DNA of 46,784 nucleotides from positions 1 through 46,784 of the forward strand of contig CAXGIQ010000001.1 in NCBI GenBank assembly GCA_964009845.1, read 5' to 3'. The position numbers and the translations under genes are program-made. The DNA comes from UBA7312 sp002715345 (GTDB lineage Bacteria > Bacteroidota > Bacteroidia > Flavobacteriales > UBA7312). Of this stretch, positions 18,077 to 28,004 are shown in pieces. The notes under the pieces are model-generated. The model was not told the DNA's origin and searched no databases. It worked only from the letters and a program-made list of their open reading frames with translations. How positions within the stretch are numbered: position 1 is the stretch's first letter; each line of letters starts with the position of its first letter.

Positions 18077-18109
18077 AAAGAATGTAGCCTAAGGCGCTTT
18101 CTTTATGCC

Positions 18110-21100
18110 TTATTTTACAATAATTTGTTCGTAAAACATATTATCTTTTGTTGTGATTTGTAAGAAATAAACTCCTTTAGCATACTCACCTAAAGCAACT
18201 GCTTTAGTATACTCACCAACGAAGTTTGTTCTATCATCAACAAATACTTGCTTACCAAAAGCATCAACAACCTTTATAGTCACATCTTGCAATTCTTCAG
18301 AAACAAAGTGAAGATTTACCTCATTGGTTGTTGGATTAGGATATACATTCATATCTACAATAACTCCTTCTATCCTAGCATTATTTAATGTAGAATAGTA
18401 ATATTTAGGCGTAAATCCTGAGTTTTCACCACCAGGACAAACTGTTAACACTTGCCATTCGTACTCAGTATCTGCTTCTAATCCTGTTTTAGCTATTGAT
18501 GTCTCAATAGTGTTTGTAAACACACCTGCACCACCCCAAGGGCCAAATTTAACTTGATGACGAACTCGATAGTAAGAAACACCTGGAACAGGATCCCAAC
18601 TAATTACAGATGAATTTTCAGTAATATCCGAAACATTCATGTTTGACACTTGAACACAACCTGCCGTTGTAGAAAAAGTAGATGAAACCCAATTAGATTC
18701 AGTAGAAACACAGTTAGCGCTTATCTCCCATTCATAGTCAGTATCAATTGTCAATCCATAAATCGTACGAGAAGATCCACCGCTAGTAAGGTTAATCCAC
18801 TCAGAATCTCCAACAGCTCTAAACCTAATATTATAAAAACTTGCTCCTGCAGATGGCGTCCAATTTAGTGTCGCACGATCTGTAGCGATCTGATTTGCAT
18901 AAATATCTGTTGGAGCTGCACAACCTACTGTAGTAAAGGTTACTGTTGATGTCCAAGCTGATAAATTAGAGTTGTTACCGTCACATGAAGATTGTACCTC
19001 AAACTCATATGTAACATCCGAATCTAAGTTATAAATTGTTCTAACATTAGATGGTAAATAGGTTAAGGTCAACCAATCATCAGAACCTGATTCACGGAAC
19101 CTTAAGTTATAGTGGTTAGCTCCAGGCACAACATCCCATACCAAAGTAGCTCTATCTATTAAAATATTAGTAGCAGCCGGGTTTGCTGGTGTAGCACATT
19201 GTGCAATTGTAGTAAAAGATTCACCTGCAACAAATGAAGAATTATTACTATCATCTGCTTGACATGATGCCATCACCTGCCATACATATGTTGTATTATC
19301 TGAAAGTCCAGATAGCTGAACATAAGAGTTTGAAGTTACTAACTCTGTCCAGTTTTGACCACCATCTGAACTATACTGTAATGTGTAGAGTTCTGCTAAG
19401 TAGTAGTTATTCCAGCTTAATATTGCTGTAGAAGTACCTACAGTTCCTACATTTAAGGCAGAAAGATCTTGACATACTGGCCAAGTTGTAAAGTACTTCT
19501 GTGCTGCCCAAGATGAACCATGGTTCACTTCAGCACTACACATTGTTCTTACTGTCCAGTTGTAACCAGTACCAGCATCCAAACCTGTAATTTCTAAAGA
19601 TGTTTCTGTTGTGTTAATTGTTATCCAAGGACCACTAGCTCTGTACTTGAACACATATCCTTCTGCACCATCCACAGCATTCCAAGAAACTGTTGCTGTA
19701 GTGAGCGCTAAATTAGATATTGTTAAATTATCTGGTGTTAAACACGGTCCTAATGTAGTTACAGATGCAACTGTACTCCACTCAGAATATGCTCCACTTC
19801 CACAAGATGATCTAACTTGGTAGTCGTAATTAGTTGATTCAGAAAGACCATACACCGTTCTAGATGTTCCACTAATACTACCTATAGTAGTCCAATCGTT
19901 AGCTCCAGATAAACTAATTCTTAAATCGTAAGTGTTTGCAGCACCCACAGCATCCCAAGTAAAAGTAGCTCTATCTGTTAACACATTTGTTGAAGAAAGG
20001 TTTGTTGGCGTATCACAACCAACAGTTGTTGCTTCTTGAGTTGAAGACCAAGCAGATACATTATCATTTACAGCATCACATGATGAACGAACTTCCCACT
20101 CATATGTAACACCTGCATCTAGGTTGTAAATAGTTCTTGATAATCCAGAAACATAATTCATCGTTGTCCATTCTGCAGCTCCTTGTTCTCTGAATCTTAA
20201 GCCATAGTGATTAGCTCCTGAAACAGCACTCCAATTTACAGTCAATCTGTCAGTCTGAATATCTGAAGCTGATAAATCTGCTGGAACAGCACATGGTGTT
20301 AGTGTTGTAAAGGAAGCTCCTGAAACAGAGGATGAATTATTACTATCATCTGACTGACATGAAGCTGTTACTTGCCATAAATAAGTTGTGCTACTAGCAA
20401 GAGCGTTAAGAGTAACTGAATTACCTGAAATAACTGAAGAAGTCCAATTCAATCCACCATCTGCGCTGTACTCAACAGTCACATGATCTGTTCCCCAAGC
20501 TGCATTCCAAGATAAAGAAGCAGATGTAGTAGAAACATTCGTCACTATTAGTGCAGTTGGATCAGAACATGTTGCCCAAGTACTAAATGTTGCTGTTGGA
20601 GTCCAAGAAGACATGTGTTGTACTGAAGCATCACACAATGTTCTAACTTGCCACACAAAGAAAGATCCAGAAGCTAAGCCGATAAGCTCAGCACTAGTCT
20701 CTGTTGTGTTGACTGTAATCCATGGACCTCCAGACTTATAGCGTAAAACATATCCATCACCCTCAACAGCTGTCCAGTTAACCGTTGCTGTTGTCATAGA
20801 AATTCCTGTTGTTTCTAATGTTGATGGGGTAGCACAAGGTCCTAAAGTATTGAACGATTCTGTAACAGTCCAACCTGACTCCGTACTCGAGTTTGGAGAA
20901 CAATCAGTTCTAACTCCATATTCATACGAAGTAGAAATTGTAAGTCCATATATAGTTCTTGAAGTAGACGAGATATTGTTGATAATAACCCATTCTTCAT
21001 CTCCTTGTTCTCTAATTCTAACATCATAAGAAGCTGCATAATCAACAGCATCCCAAACGATTGTTGCTCTATCAGTCATGATGTTTGCAACTGATGTAGA

Positions 21101-24100
21101 AGTTGTAATATCACATGTTACTGTTGTGAATAGTTGTGAAGCAGAGAATGCTGAATTATTGATATCATCATTTGCATCACACGCAGATTGTATCTGCCAC
21201 TCATAATCTGTTCCAGGAGAAAGGTTATAAATTGTTTTTGAAGTTAAGTTTCCTGCAATAACAATTTGGGCCCAATCTGCAGAGGAAGACTCCTTAAATC
21301 TCAAATTATAATGATCAACTCCATCAACTGCTTCCCAATTTAAAGTTGCTCTGTCTAAAAGAATATTAGAGGTTGTCAATCCTTCTACATCATCACAAGG
21401 GGTGAGTGTTGTGAATACTTCTCCGTTAACATTAGATGAATTATTGCTGTCATCAATTTGACAAGAAGCGGTAAGAGTCCAAGCATATGACATGCCTGGA
21501 TTTAAGCCAGTAATTGTAATAGTATTCTCTTCGGTTTGAATAGTTTCAGCACCAATTAAAACTAATTGTGAAACATCGCTGTTTAATGGTGTTTCATAAA
21601 AGTATATGGGACTATATTCTAAAGTTACATGGTCTGTTTGATAAGAAGAACTCCAAGATAAAGTCACAGATGTTGCAGAAATATTTGTTATGGATAACTG
21701 ATTTGGTTCTGAACATGGAGCCCAAGTAGTAAATGTTTGTGTAGCCGACCAAGCGGACATATGTTCTACAGAAGCATCACAAATCGTTCTTACTTGCCAA
21801 TTAAATGCAGTTGCAAAAGCCAAATCTGAAAGATCAAGTGATGTTTCTGTAACTTCTACATTTATCCAAGGGTTAGCCCCTGTCTTATAACGAACTTCAT
21901 ATCCTTCAGCACCAGCAACACCGTCCCAAGATAATGTTGCTCCGTCTAAATCTACATTAGAAGAGGCAATATTGTTAGGAGTGAAACAAGGGCTTAGGGT
22001 TGTAAACGAAATAGAAGACCATTCAGACACATTTTCATTACCGGCGTCATAAGATGTCCTTACCTCAACTTCATATTCAGTTGAAGCAGATAATCCATAA
22101 ATAGTACGAGATGTTGTAACAATATTTGTAATATTATTCCATTCTGCAGCACCAAGAACTTTTATTCTTAAATCATAATGATGAGCATTATCAACAGCAC
22201 TCCATGTTACTGTTGCTCTGTCTAGCATAATGTTAATCACATCAAGATCTGAAACACCTTCTGTTGGTAATGTAGTGAACGAAACCACTTCTGTAAAAGG
22301 TGAAACATTTTCATTGGAAGCATCACAAGAAGATTGTACTCTCCACTCATAAGTCACATCTGGACTTAAGAAGTAAATAATCTTAGATGTTACATTTCCA
22401 GGCACATAAATCTCAACCCACTCATCTGTTCCTGATTCTCTAGTTTGTAGATTATAGTGATCAGCACTTGCTACAGCATCCCAAGAAACAGTTGCTCTGT
22501 CAATTAAAATGTTTGTTGTAGTTGTGTTTTGTGGAATTACACATGGTGTTAGTGTAGTAAAGGAAACACCTGCAACTACATCAGAATTATTATCATTAGT
22601 TGACGTACAAGATGTCATTAACTGCCATTGGTAAGTAGTAGAATTATCTAAATCTGAAAGTTCAACCGAAGTAGAACTTGTTACGATTTCTGTCCAGTTT
22701 TGTCCGTCTGTACTATAGCTCAAAGTATAATGATCTGCAGCAAAGTTCCCTACCCAGCTTAGTGTCGCTGAATTAGTTGTAACATTAGTCACTGTTAAGC
22801 CTATTGGGTTAGCACATGGACTTAATGTTGTGAATGTCTGTGTAGAAGTCCATGCTGAATGGTGTTCTACAGAGGCATCACACATTACTTTTACTTGCCA
22901 TTGATATGTTGTATTACTTACCAATTCATTGAACGACATTGATGTTTCAGCTGTTTCAAAAACAGTCCATTCAGCTTGGTTAGATGCTTTGAATCTAACG
23001 AAGTATGAATCTGCTCCTGCATCTGCCTCCCAACTAATAGATGCGCTGTTCAACAGAACATCCGAAGACTGCATATTAAACGCAGTAGCACAAGGATCTA
23101 ATGTTGATACAGTATATAAATCGCCCCAATCTGATTGAAAGTCATTATCACAAGTAGTTGACAATTGATATTCATAAACAGTAGATGCTGATAAACCATA
23201 AAGCGTTCTAGTTGTAGTAAAAATATTTGACACATTTATCCATTCTGCAGCACCTTGTACTCTAACTCTCAAGTCATAATTTGCAGCATTGGAAATAGCT
23301 TCCCAATTAAGAGTGAATCTATCCATCATGATGTCTGTCTCATCTAAAACATTTGGAGCAGAACAAGGACACCATACATTGGTTGAAGAATATACATTTG
23401 CTGAAGGACCTACTTCAGCATTTACGGTTGCATAAAATTCCAACACACCTTCATCTGGATTTACAAAAATATTATTAAATACAACTGTTGATGTATTCCC
23501 TGCTGTTGTATTATTACCATCTGCATAAGAAGCATTACCAAAAATTGAAACGCCAGACAATTCATTCGCTATTGTAAACGAACCCATTGTTGCTCCATCT
23601 TCAGTGTTAACTGCTGTTACAACAGCTTCCTCTCCAAACACAGAACTTACAATTAAATCTGCATCAAAGCTTAAATCGCCACCAGCAGCATCTACACTAG
23701 CAGAACCAATATTAACTCCTTGAAAAATAGTAGAAAAATCAAATGACCCTCCGTTTGAAGTAAACAAACTAGTAGACATATCTGGTTCATTCGCATCTTG
23801 AGATACAGTTATTGTTAAAGAAGATGACTCATTACAGTCAGTATTCGTTAAAGAAACTGCCATTGAAGGAGATAAATCTATACATGGCTCAACATCTGTA
23901 TTACCTCCTGAACAATTTCCACAATCATCTATAGAAGCCGAACCTCCAAAATCACCATTACAATCTGTAGCAGCAATTTCCGCCTCAATCTCTTGCACAT
24001 CTATATCTTCTAACTCAGATGTAATAGTAGTCACAAAAGAAACTGGCTCATCAGGATTTAAAAACAATCCATTTATAGTTACATTAGTAGAGTTCCCTGA

Positions 24101-24601
24101 TGTTGTATTGTTTCCATCAGCAGGTGAAAGCACTAAAATTTTAGTTCCCGTATCAATATTTTCTAAAACAAATGTTCCAATAACACTTCCATCCTCATCA
24201 TTAACAGCTTTAGCGTATGTTTTGTTAGAACTTACAGCGAAATCAACAAGGATTGAAAACGTTCCTTGGTGATATCCGCCACCTGCAGTAGCTTCACCAG
24301 ATCCAATCACATCATTTGTGACTAAATCTCCTAAAATAAAAGTCCCTCCAACAGTATTAACTAAACTTGACGCCATATCTGCCTCTCCAGCATCTTGGCT
24401 AATTGAAAATGTAAGATCGGCCATTTCTCCTGCTTCATAAGTAGAAAGAGAAACGCTAACCTCTGGACTAAACTCTGTAGTTTGAGCTTTTAACCCAACA
24501 CACATAAAGAGCATTAACAGAAACGAGGTTAAAACCATAATCGGCTTTAACTTAATTTCCGGCATAAAGGATCCTAAAAGATAACCGTAAATCTTCTTCA
24601 T
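18110..24601 (-). CDS. giant secreted fibronectin type III repeat protein with T9SS type A sorting domain
   Basis: A 2163-residue predicted surface or secreted protein. A signal sequence ends near residue 40 (GLKAQ); the N-terminus is long, so an internal Met (13 or 22) may be the true start. Residues about 45-195 and 245-395 are two copies of a beta-rich domain, joined by a Cys/Gly/Asp-rich linker (DCNGDFGG, DDCGNCSGGNT) of a type common in Bacteroidota exoproteins. From about 410 to 2070 there are 18 Fn3 modules of about 92 residues, most bounded by a conserved Cys pair. The end (about 2080-2163, from YPNPTTNEV) is a type A sorting domain. No enzymatic domain is visible; adhesion is a guess. 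It has its own promoter and lies alone upstream of the rimP operon. Confidence 0.9.
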   Translation of the reverse strand: MKKIYGYLLGSFMPEIKLKPIMVLTSFLLMLFMCVGLKAQTTEFSPEVSVSLSTYEAGEMADLTFSISQDAGEADMASSLVNTVGGTFILGDLVTNDVIGSGEATAGGGYHQGTFSILVDFAVSSNKTYAKAVNDEDGSVIGTFVLENIDTGTKILVLSPADGNNTTSGNSTNVTINGLFLNPDEPVSFVTTITSELEDIDVQEIEAEIAATDCNGDFGGSASIDDCGNCSGGNTDVEPCIDLSPSMAVSLTNTDCNESSSLTITVSQDANEPDMSTSLFTSNGGSFDFSTIFQGVNIGSASVDAAGGDLSFDADLIVSSVFGEEAVVTAVNTEDGATMGSFTIANELSGVSIFGNASYADGNNTTAGNTSTVVFNNIFVNPDEGVLEFYATVNAEVGPSANVYSSTNVWCPCSAPNVLDETDIMMDRFTLNWEAISNAANYDLRVRVQGAAEWINVSNIFTTTRTLYGLSASTVYEYQLSTTCDNDFQSDWGDLYTVSTLDPCATAFNMQSSDVLLNSASISWEADAGADSYFVRFKASNQAEWTVFETAETSMSFNELVSNTTYQWQVKVMCDASVEHHSAWTSTQTFTTLSPCANPIGLTVTNVTTNSATLSWVGNFAADHYTLSYSTDGQNWTEIVTSSTSVELSDLDNSTTYQWQLMTSCTSTNDNNSDVVAGVSFTTLTPCVIPQNTTTTNILIDRATVSWDAVASADHYNLQTRESGTDEWVEIYVPGNVTSKIIYFLSPDVTYEWRVQSSCDASNENVSPFTEVVSFTTLPTEGVSDLDVINIMLDRATVTWSAVDNAHHYDLRIKVLGAAEWNNITNIVTTSRTIYGLSASTEYEVEVRTSYDAGNENVSEWSSISFTTLSPCFTPNNIASSNVDLDGATLSWDGVAGAEGYEVRYKTGANPWINVEVTETSLDLSDLAFATAFNWQVRTICDASVEHMSAWSATQTFTTWAPCSEPNQLSITNISATSVTLSWSSSYQTDHVTLEYSPIYFYETPLNSDVSQLVLIGAETIQTEENTITITGLNPGMSYAWTLTASCQIDDSNNSSNVNGEVFTTLTPCDDVEGLTTSNILLDRATLNWEAVDGVDHYNLRFKESSSADWAQIVIAGNLTSKTIYNLSPGTDYEWQIQSACDANDDINNSAFSASQLFTTVTCDITTSTSVANIMTDRATIVWDAVDYAASYDVRIREQGDEEWVIINNISSTSRTIYGLTISTSYEYGVRTDCSPNSSTESGWTVTESFNTLGPCATPSTLETTGISMTTATVNWTAVEGDGYVLRYKSGGPWITVNTTETSAELIGLASGSFFVWQVRTLCDASVQHMSSWTPTATFSTWATCSDPTALIVTNVSTTSASLSWNAAWGTDHVTVEYSADGGLNWTSSVISGNSVTLNALASSTTYLWQVTASCQSDDSNNSSSVSGASFTTLTPCAVPADLSASDIQTDRLTVNWSAVSGANHYGLRFREQGAAEWTTMNYVSGLSRTIYNLDAGVTYEWEVRSSCDAVNDNVSAWSSTQEATTVGCDTPTNLSSTNVLTDRATFTWDAVGAANTYDLRISLSGANDWTTIGSISGTSRTVYGLSESTNYDYQVRSSCGSGAYSEWSTVASVTTLGPCLTPDNLTISNLALTTATVSWNAVDGAEGYVFKYRASGPWITINTTETSLEITGLDAGTGYNWTVRTMCSAEVNHGSSWAAQKYFTTWPVCQDLSALNVGTVGTSTAILSWNNYYLAELYTLQYSSDGGQNWTELVTSNSYVQLSGLSDNTTYVWQVMASCQADDSNNSSFVAGESFTTIAQCATPANPAATNILIDRATLVWDVVPGANHYNLRFRESGSDDWLTLTYLPSNVRTIYNLDSDVTYEFEVQSSCDGNNSNLSAWTSTVTFTTVGCAAPTDIYANQIATDRATLNWTPSAGASFYNIRFRAVGDSEWINLTSGGSSRTIYGLTIDTDYEWEISANCVSTESNWVSSTFSTTAGCVQVSNMNVSDITENSSVISWDPVPGVSYYRVRHQVKFGPWGGAGVFTNTIETSIAKTGLEADTEYEWQVLTVCPGGENSGFTPKYYYSTLNNARIEGVIVDMNVYPNPTTNEVNLHFVSEELQDVTIKVVDAFGKQVFVDDRTNFVGEYTKAVALGEYAKGVYFLQITTKDNMFYEQIIVK
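18390..23374 (-). repeat. four-module higher-order Fn3 repeat (A-B-C-D x 4, then A-B)
   Basis: The 18 Fn3 modules fall into four types that recur in strict order. Type A has DRAT...YDLR...SRTIYGL (modules 1, 5, 9, 13, 17). Type B has GPW or NPW with TETS, and CDASVEHMS in the better copies (2, 6, 10, 14, 18). Type C has TDHVTLEYS and SCQ.DDSNNSS (3, 7, 11, 15). Type D has DRAT...HYNLRFRESG...SSCDA.N.N (4, 8, 12, 16). Approximate units on the minus strand: 23374-22268, 22267-21120, 21119-20022, 20021-18929, then a two-module remainder. Each full unit is about 1.1 kb. Confidence 0.85.
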
Positions 24602-24660
24602 AGTACCTGATTTTTTATTAAAAATATTGTCTATTTACTCGAATTAAAATCGAGAATCAA

Positions 24661-24690
24661 CAAAATTACAATAAATAATTCAAATTTCAA
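24661..24690 (-). promoter_or_regulatory. predicted promoter of the Fn3 repeat gene
   Basis: The minus strand shows TTG (24690-24688), exactly 19 bases, then TAATTTTG (24668-24661), matching TTG-N19-TAnnTTTG. It leaves a leader of about 55 nt before the ATG, containing a small inverted repeat, CTCGA with TCGAG, at 24638-24654. The box is in AT-rich sequence, but both elements and the spacing fit. Confidence 0.6.
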
Positions 24691-24750
24691 ATACTACTAA
24701 CTGAACAATAGGATGTTACAAATTTACATTTACGAAAAAGTATGCTCTAT

Positions 24751-24779
24751 AAAAAAGCCCAGCAAAATTGCTGAGCTTT
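24751..24779 (-). terminator. terminator after tRNA-Gln
   Basis: The minus strand reads AAGCTCAGCA, a four-base loop, TGCTGGGCTT and then TTTT; one stem pair is G-U. The hairpin begins 4 nt after the tRNA 3' end and fits a rho-independent terminator of the single tRNA transcript. Confidence 0.85.
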
Positions 24780-24782
24780 CTG

Positions 24783-24855
24783 TTGTCCGACTAGGGCTCG
24801 AACCTAGACTCTTCTGGACCAAAACCAGACGTGTTGCCAGTTACACCATCGGACA
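24783..24855 (-). tRNA. tRNA-Gln(TTG)
   Basis: A 73-nt cloverleaf on the minus strand. The acceptor arms TGTCCGA and TCGGACA pair over 7 bp, with A as discriminator and no encoded CCA. The anticodon stem TCTGG/CCAGA encloses the loop TTTTGGT, giving anticodon TTG, which reads CAA (Gln). The T-arm is CTAGG-TTCGAGC-CCTAG. It has its own promoter box (TACTTTTG, 24872-24865, 9 nt upstream) and a terminator just downstream. Confidence 0.97.
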
Positions 24856-24864
24856 ATGGGTGCG

Positions 24865-24872
24865 CAAAAGTA
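24865..24872 (-). promoter_or_regulatory. predicted -7 box of the tRNA-Gln gene
   Basis: TACTTTTG on the minus strand matches TAnnTTTG and ends nine bases before the mature tRNA 5' end, so transcription would start very close to the tRNA. A TTTG lies upstream, but about 23 nt away, a little far for a -33 element. Confidence 0.5.
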
Positions 24873-24995
24873 ATAATTCTAATAAATATATAAAACAAAC
24901 TTTCAGAAATAATTTCTTCTGTTCCACTTCGTTAAGCGCTTAAAGTTATAATCAGATATTTTACTAAATTCGCCATCAGGTAAATTATATACAAA

Positions 24996-27992
24996 ATGGA
25001 TTTTAAAAGACTGAATAATATTGTTGGATGGATCGCTTTTACTATTGCAATAGTCGCTTACTACTTTACCCTAGAACCTACCGTAAGTTTTTGGGATTGC
25101 GGGGAATACATCAGCACCGCATACAAACTAGAAGTGGGACACCCCCCTGGGGCACCGCTTTTCCAATTGATAGGAAGGTTTTTTAGCTTATTCGCAGCAG
25201 ACGTAAGCCAAGTAGCTTTCATGATTAACTTTATGTCAGCATTATGTAGCGCATTCACCATTTTATTTCTGTTTTGGACAATCACAGCATTCGGCAAAAA
25301 GATTGCTCTTAAGTCTGGCGAACTAACTCAATCAAAAATTATTGTTGTTTTAGGCAGTGGATTAGTTGGTGCTTTAGCATATACTTTTTCAGATTCATTT
25401 TGGTTTTCTGCTGTAGAAGGAGAAGTCTATGCAATGTCTTCCTTATTTACTGCGCTTACATTCTGGTCAATACTAAAGTGGGAAGCCGAAGCCGAAAGCA
25501 AATATGCAAGCAGATGGATTATTTTTATTGCTTACTTACTAGGTCTTTCTGTTGGAGTGCACTTACTTAATTTACTAGCGATTCCAGCCGTAGTATTCAT
25601 TTACTATTTTAAAAACTACGAATTCAGTAAAGAAGGATTCATTAAAACCTTTTTGCTTGCTGTACTACTAACTGGAGGAATTCAAGCGATTATTATTCCT
25701 GGAATTGTAAGCTTAGCAGGAAAGTTTGAACTTTTCTTTGTTAACACAATTGGCCTGCCATTCCATTTTGGAACCATCATTTATTTTACTTTAATGATTG
25801 CAGGAATTGTTTTTGGACTAAACTACTGCAAGAAAAACAACAAACATGTTTGGGCAACAGCTATCATGTCGTTTACAGTTCTATTAATAGGTTATTCGAC
25901 ATTTTTTGCATTAGTTATTCGTTCCAACGCAAATACACCTATTGATGAGAACAACCCTGAAGAAGCAGTAAGTTTATTAGCTTATCTTAATAGAGAACAA
26001 TATGGTGATTGGCCAATACTACACGGTCAATATTACAATGCTCAAGTTGTTGATTTTGAAAACGGAAACCCTGTTTATAAAAAAGATGAAAAATCAGGTA
26101 AATATGTTATTACTGACAATCGTAAAAAATCTAAATATGTGTATGATGAAAAATTTACAGGGCTACTTCCTAGAATGTGGAGCGCACAAGGACATCATGC
26201 AAAAGAGTATAAAAAATGGAGCGGGCAGAAAAATGCAAAAAGAGCGCCAACCTTTGCCGAAAACATCAAATACCTTTTCAGTTATCAGATAGGTCATATG
26301 TATCTACGCTACTTCATGTGGAATTTTGCAGGAAGGCAAAACGATATACAAGGACACGGAGAAATCAATAAAGGTAACTGGTTAAGTGGAATTCCATTTA
26401 TTGACAATGCTCGATTAGGTCCGCAAGATAACCTGCCATCTACTATGGCTAACAACAAAGGAAGAAACACCTATTACTTACTACCATTGTTACTTGGCTT
26501 ATTAGGAATGTTATTTCATTTTAATAAAAACAATAAAGATGCATTTGTAGTATTGTTATTATTCCTATTTACTGGACTAGCCATTGTAGTCTACCTAAAT
26601 CAATATCCCCTTCAACCAAGGGAGCGAGATTATGCTTATGTAGGCTCTTTTTATGCCTTTGCTATTTGGATTGGAATTGGCGTTATGGCTGTGTTTGATT
26701 TCATAGGAAAATATGCGCCCAAAAACATCAGTGCATTTGGAGCTACAGCCTTATGTTTGTTACTGGTCCCTACCATTATGGCAAAAGAAAATTGGGACGA
26801 CCACGACCGTTCAAATCGTTATACTGCAAGAGATGTAGCAGCAAACTATTTAAATTCTTGCGCACCCAATGCCATTATTTTCACAAATGGAGACAATGAT
26901 ACATTCCCTCTTTGGTACGCCCAAGAGGTAGAGGGTATAAGAACAGATATTAGGGTAGTCAACTTAAGCTTGTTTAATACCGATTGGTACATTGACCAAA
27001 TGAAAAGAGCTGCTTATGATGCAGCCCCTATTCCAAGCTCTTTAGATTGGGATAAATACAAACAAGGAACCAGAGATTATCTGCCTATTTATGATAGAGA
27101 TTTAGGACATGTGGAACTGAGTGATGTTATCTCATTTATTGCAGATGATCGCCAAAACACTAAAATCCCTACTAGCAGAGGTAAATCAGATTATTGCCCT
27201 ACTAATAAAGTAAAACTGACAGTGGACAAGGAAAAAGTACTCGCTTTAGGAATTGTAGATTCTTCAGAAGCTCACAACATAGTAGAGGAGGTGAAATGGA
27301 AAATCAAAGGACAAGGATTTGCTAAAAACCAGTTAATGGTCCTAGATATTTTAGCCAACTTTGCTTGGGAACGACCTATCTATTTTGCTATTACAGTAGG
27401 AAATGACAACTTCATGGGGTTAGAGAACTACTTCCAGTTAGAAGGTTTAGCGTATCGATTTGTACCTATTAAAACAAAAAGTATTGACGGACAAACAGGA
27501 ATTGTTGCAACCGATGAGATGTATGACAACCTGATTAACAAGTTCAAATGGGGCAATATGGGAGACCCAAGCGTATACTTGGATGAAACCAACATGCGTA
27601 TGACTATGAACTTCCGAAACAATTTTGCTCGACTTGCGGATGCTCTTATCATAGAAGGGCAGTTTGAAAAAGCTGAAAATGTATTAGACAGATGTATCGA
27701 AGTAATGCCAAACGAAGCTATTCCATACAACTATTTCAATCTCCCTATTGCAGACGCATATTACCGCATCAATAAAAAGGAGAAAGGAAATGAAATAGTA
27801 ATGGCTTTAGCAGAAAATTATTTTGATGAATTAGAATATTACAATTCGGTTGAACAGAAAACACTAAGCAGCATGCAAAGGGAATATGGAATGGCCGGAG
27901 AAATAGTGAATAACCTATATCGTTTAAGTCAAAACTATCAAGACTCAACAGCAGTTAATTATCTTAACGAAAGAGCTGCGCTTATTCAATAA
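24996..27992 (+). CDS. DUF2723 / TMEM260-like membrane protein, probable O-mannosyltransferase family
   Basis: A 998-residue protein with about 10-12 membrane helices, mainly in residues 10-320 and 490-610, and a long soluble C-terminal part. The N-terminus has the family hallmark VSFWDCGEYISTAYKLEVGH; D34 and E37 sit where GT-C glycosyltransferases have acidic catalytic residues. DUF2723 is the family of human TMEM260, an O-mannosyltransferase acting on Ig-like folds, so a lipid-linked sugar donor and transfer to exported proteins are plausible here, but not shown. The last 150 residues are helical and TPR-like. It begins a two-gene operon with the deacetylase 12 nt downstream. A weak TAAATTCG box lies at 24965-24972. 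Confidence 0.88.
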   Translation: MDFKRLNNIVGWIAFTIAIVAYYFTLEPTVSFWDCGEYISTAYKLEVGHPPGAPLFQLIGRFFSLFAADVSQVAFMINFMSALCSAFTILFLFWTITAFGKKIALKSGELTQSKIIVVLGSGLVGALAYTFSDSFWFSAVEGEVYAMSSLFTALTFWSILKWEAEAESKYASRWIIFIAYLLGLSVGVHLLNLLAIPAVVFIYYFKNYEFSKEGFIKTFLLAVLLTGGIQAIIIPGIVSLAGKFELFFVNTIGLPFHFGTIIYFTLMIAGIVFGLNYCKKNNKHVWATAIMSFTVLLIGYSTFFALVIRSNANTPIDENNPEEAVSLLAYLNREQYGDWPILHGQYYNAQVVDFENGNPVYKKDEKSGKYVITDNRKKSKYVYDEKFTGLLPRMWSAQGHHAKEYKKWSGQKNAKRAPTFAENIKYLFSYQIGHMYLRYFMWNFAGRQNDIQGHGEINKGNWLSGIPFIDNARLGPQDNLPSTMANNKGRNTYYLLPLLLGLLGMLFHFNKNNKDAFVVLLLFLFTGLAIVVYLNQYPLQPRERDYAYVGSFYAFAIWIGIGVMAVFDFIGKYAPKNISAFGATALCLLLVPTIMAKENWDDHDRSNRYTARDVAANYLNSCAPNAIIFTNGDNDTFPLWYAQEVEGIRTDIRVVNLSLFNTDWYIDQMKRAAYDAAPIPSSLDWDKYKQGTRDYLPIYDRDLGHVELSDVISFIADDRQNTKIPTSRGKSDYCPTNKVKLTVDKEKVLALGIVDSSEAHNIVEEVKWKIKGQGFAKNQLMVLDILANFAWERPIYFAITVGNDNFMGLENYFQLEGLAYRFVPIKTKSIDGQTGIVATDEMYDNLINKFKWGNMGDPSVYLDETNMRMTMNFRNNFARLADALIIEGQFEKAENVLDRCIEVMPNEAIPYNYFNLPIADAYYRINKKEKGNEIVMALAENYFDELEYYNSVEQKTLSSMQREYGMAGEIVNNLYRLSQNYQDSTAVNYLNERAALIQ

Positions 27993-28004
27993 ATCAATAA
28001 AGAG

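Noticed and set aside
18061..18115. Terminator TAAGGC/GCCTTA directly after the Fn3 gene stop
   Set aside because: The stem is only 6 bp with a loop of about 10 nt, and the T-rich stretch is not adjacent; the hairpin at 18001-18024 is a better candidate.
18390..23374. Possible CRISPR-like or satellite repeat
   Set aside because: The periodicity is about 275 nt and 1.1 kb, entirely in one open frame, and made of Fn3 domains; no short direct repeats with spacers.
24713..24943. 76-codon plus-strand open frame across the tRNA region
   Set aside because: It runs antisense through a clear tRNA-Gln gene and its terminator and has no family resemblance; the tRNA explains the sequence.
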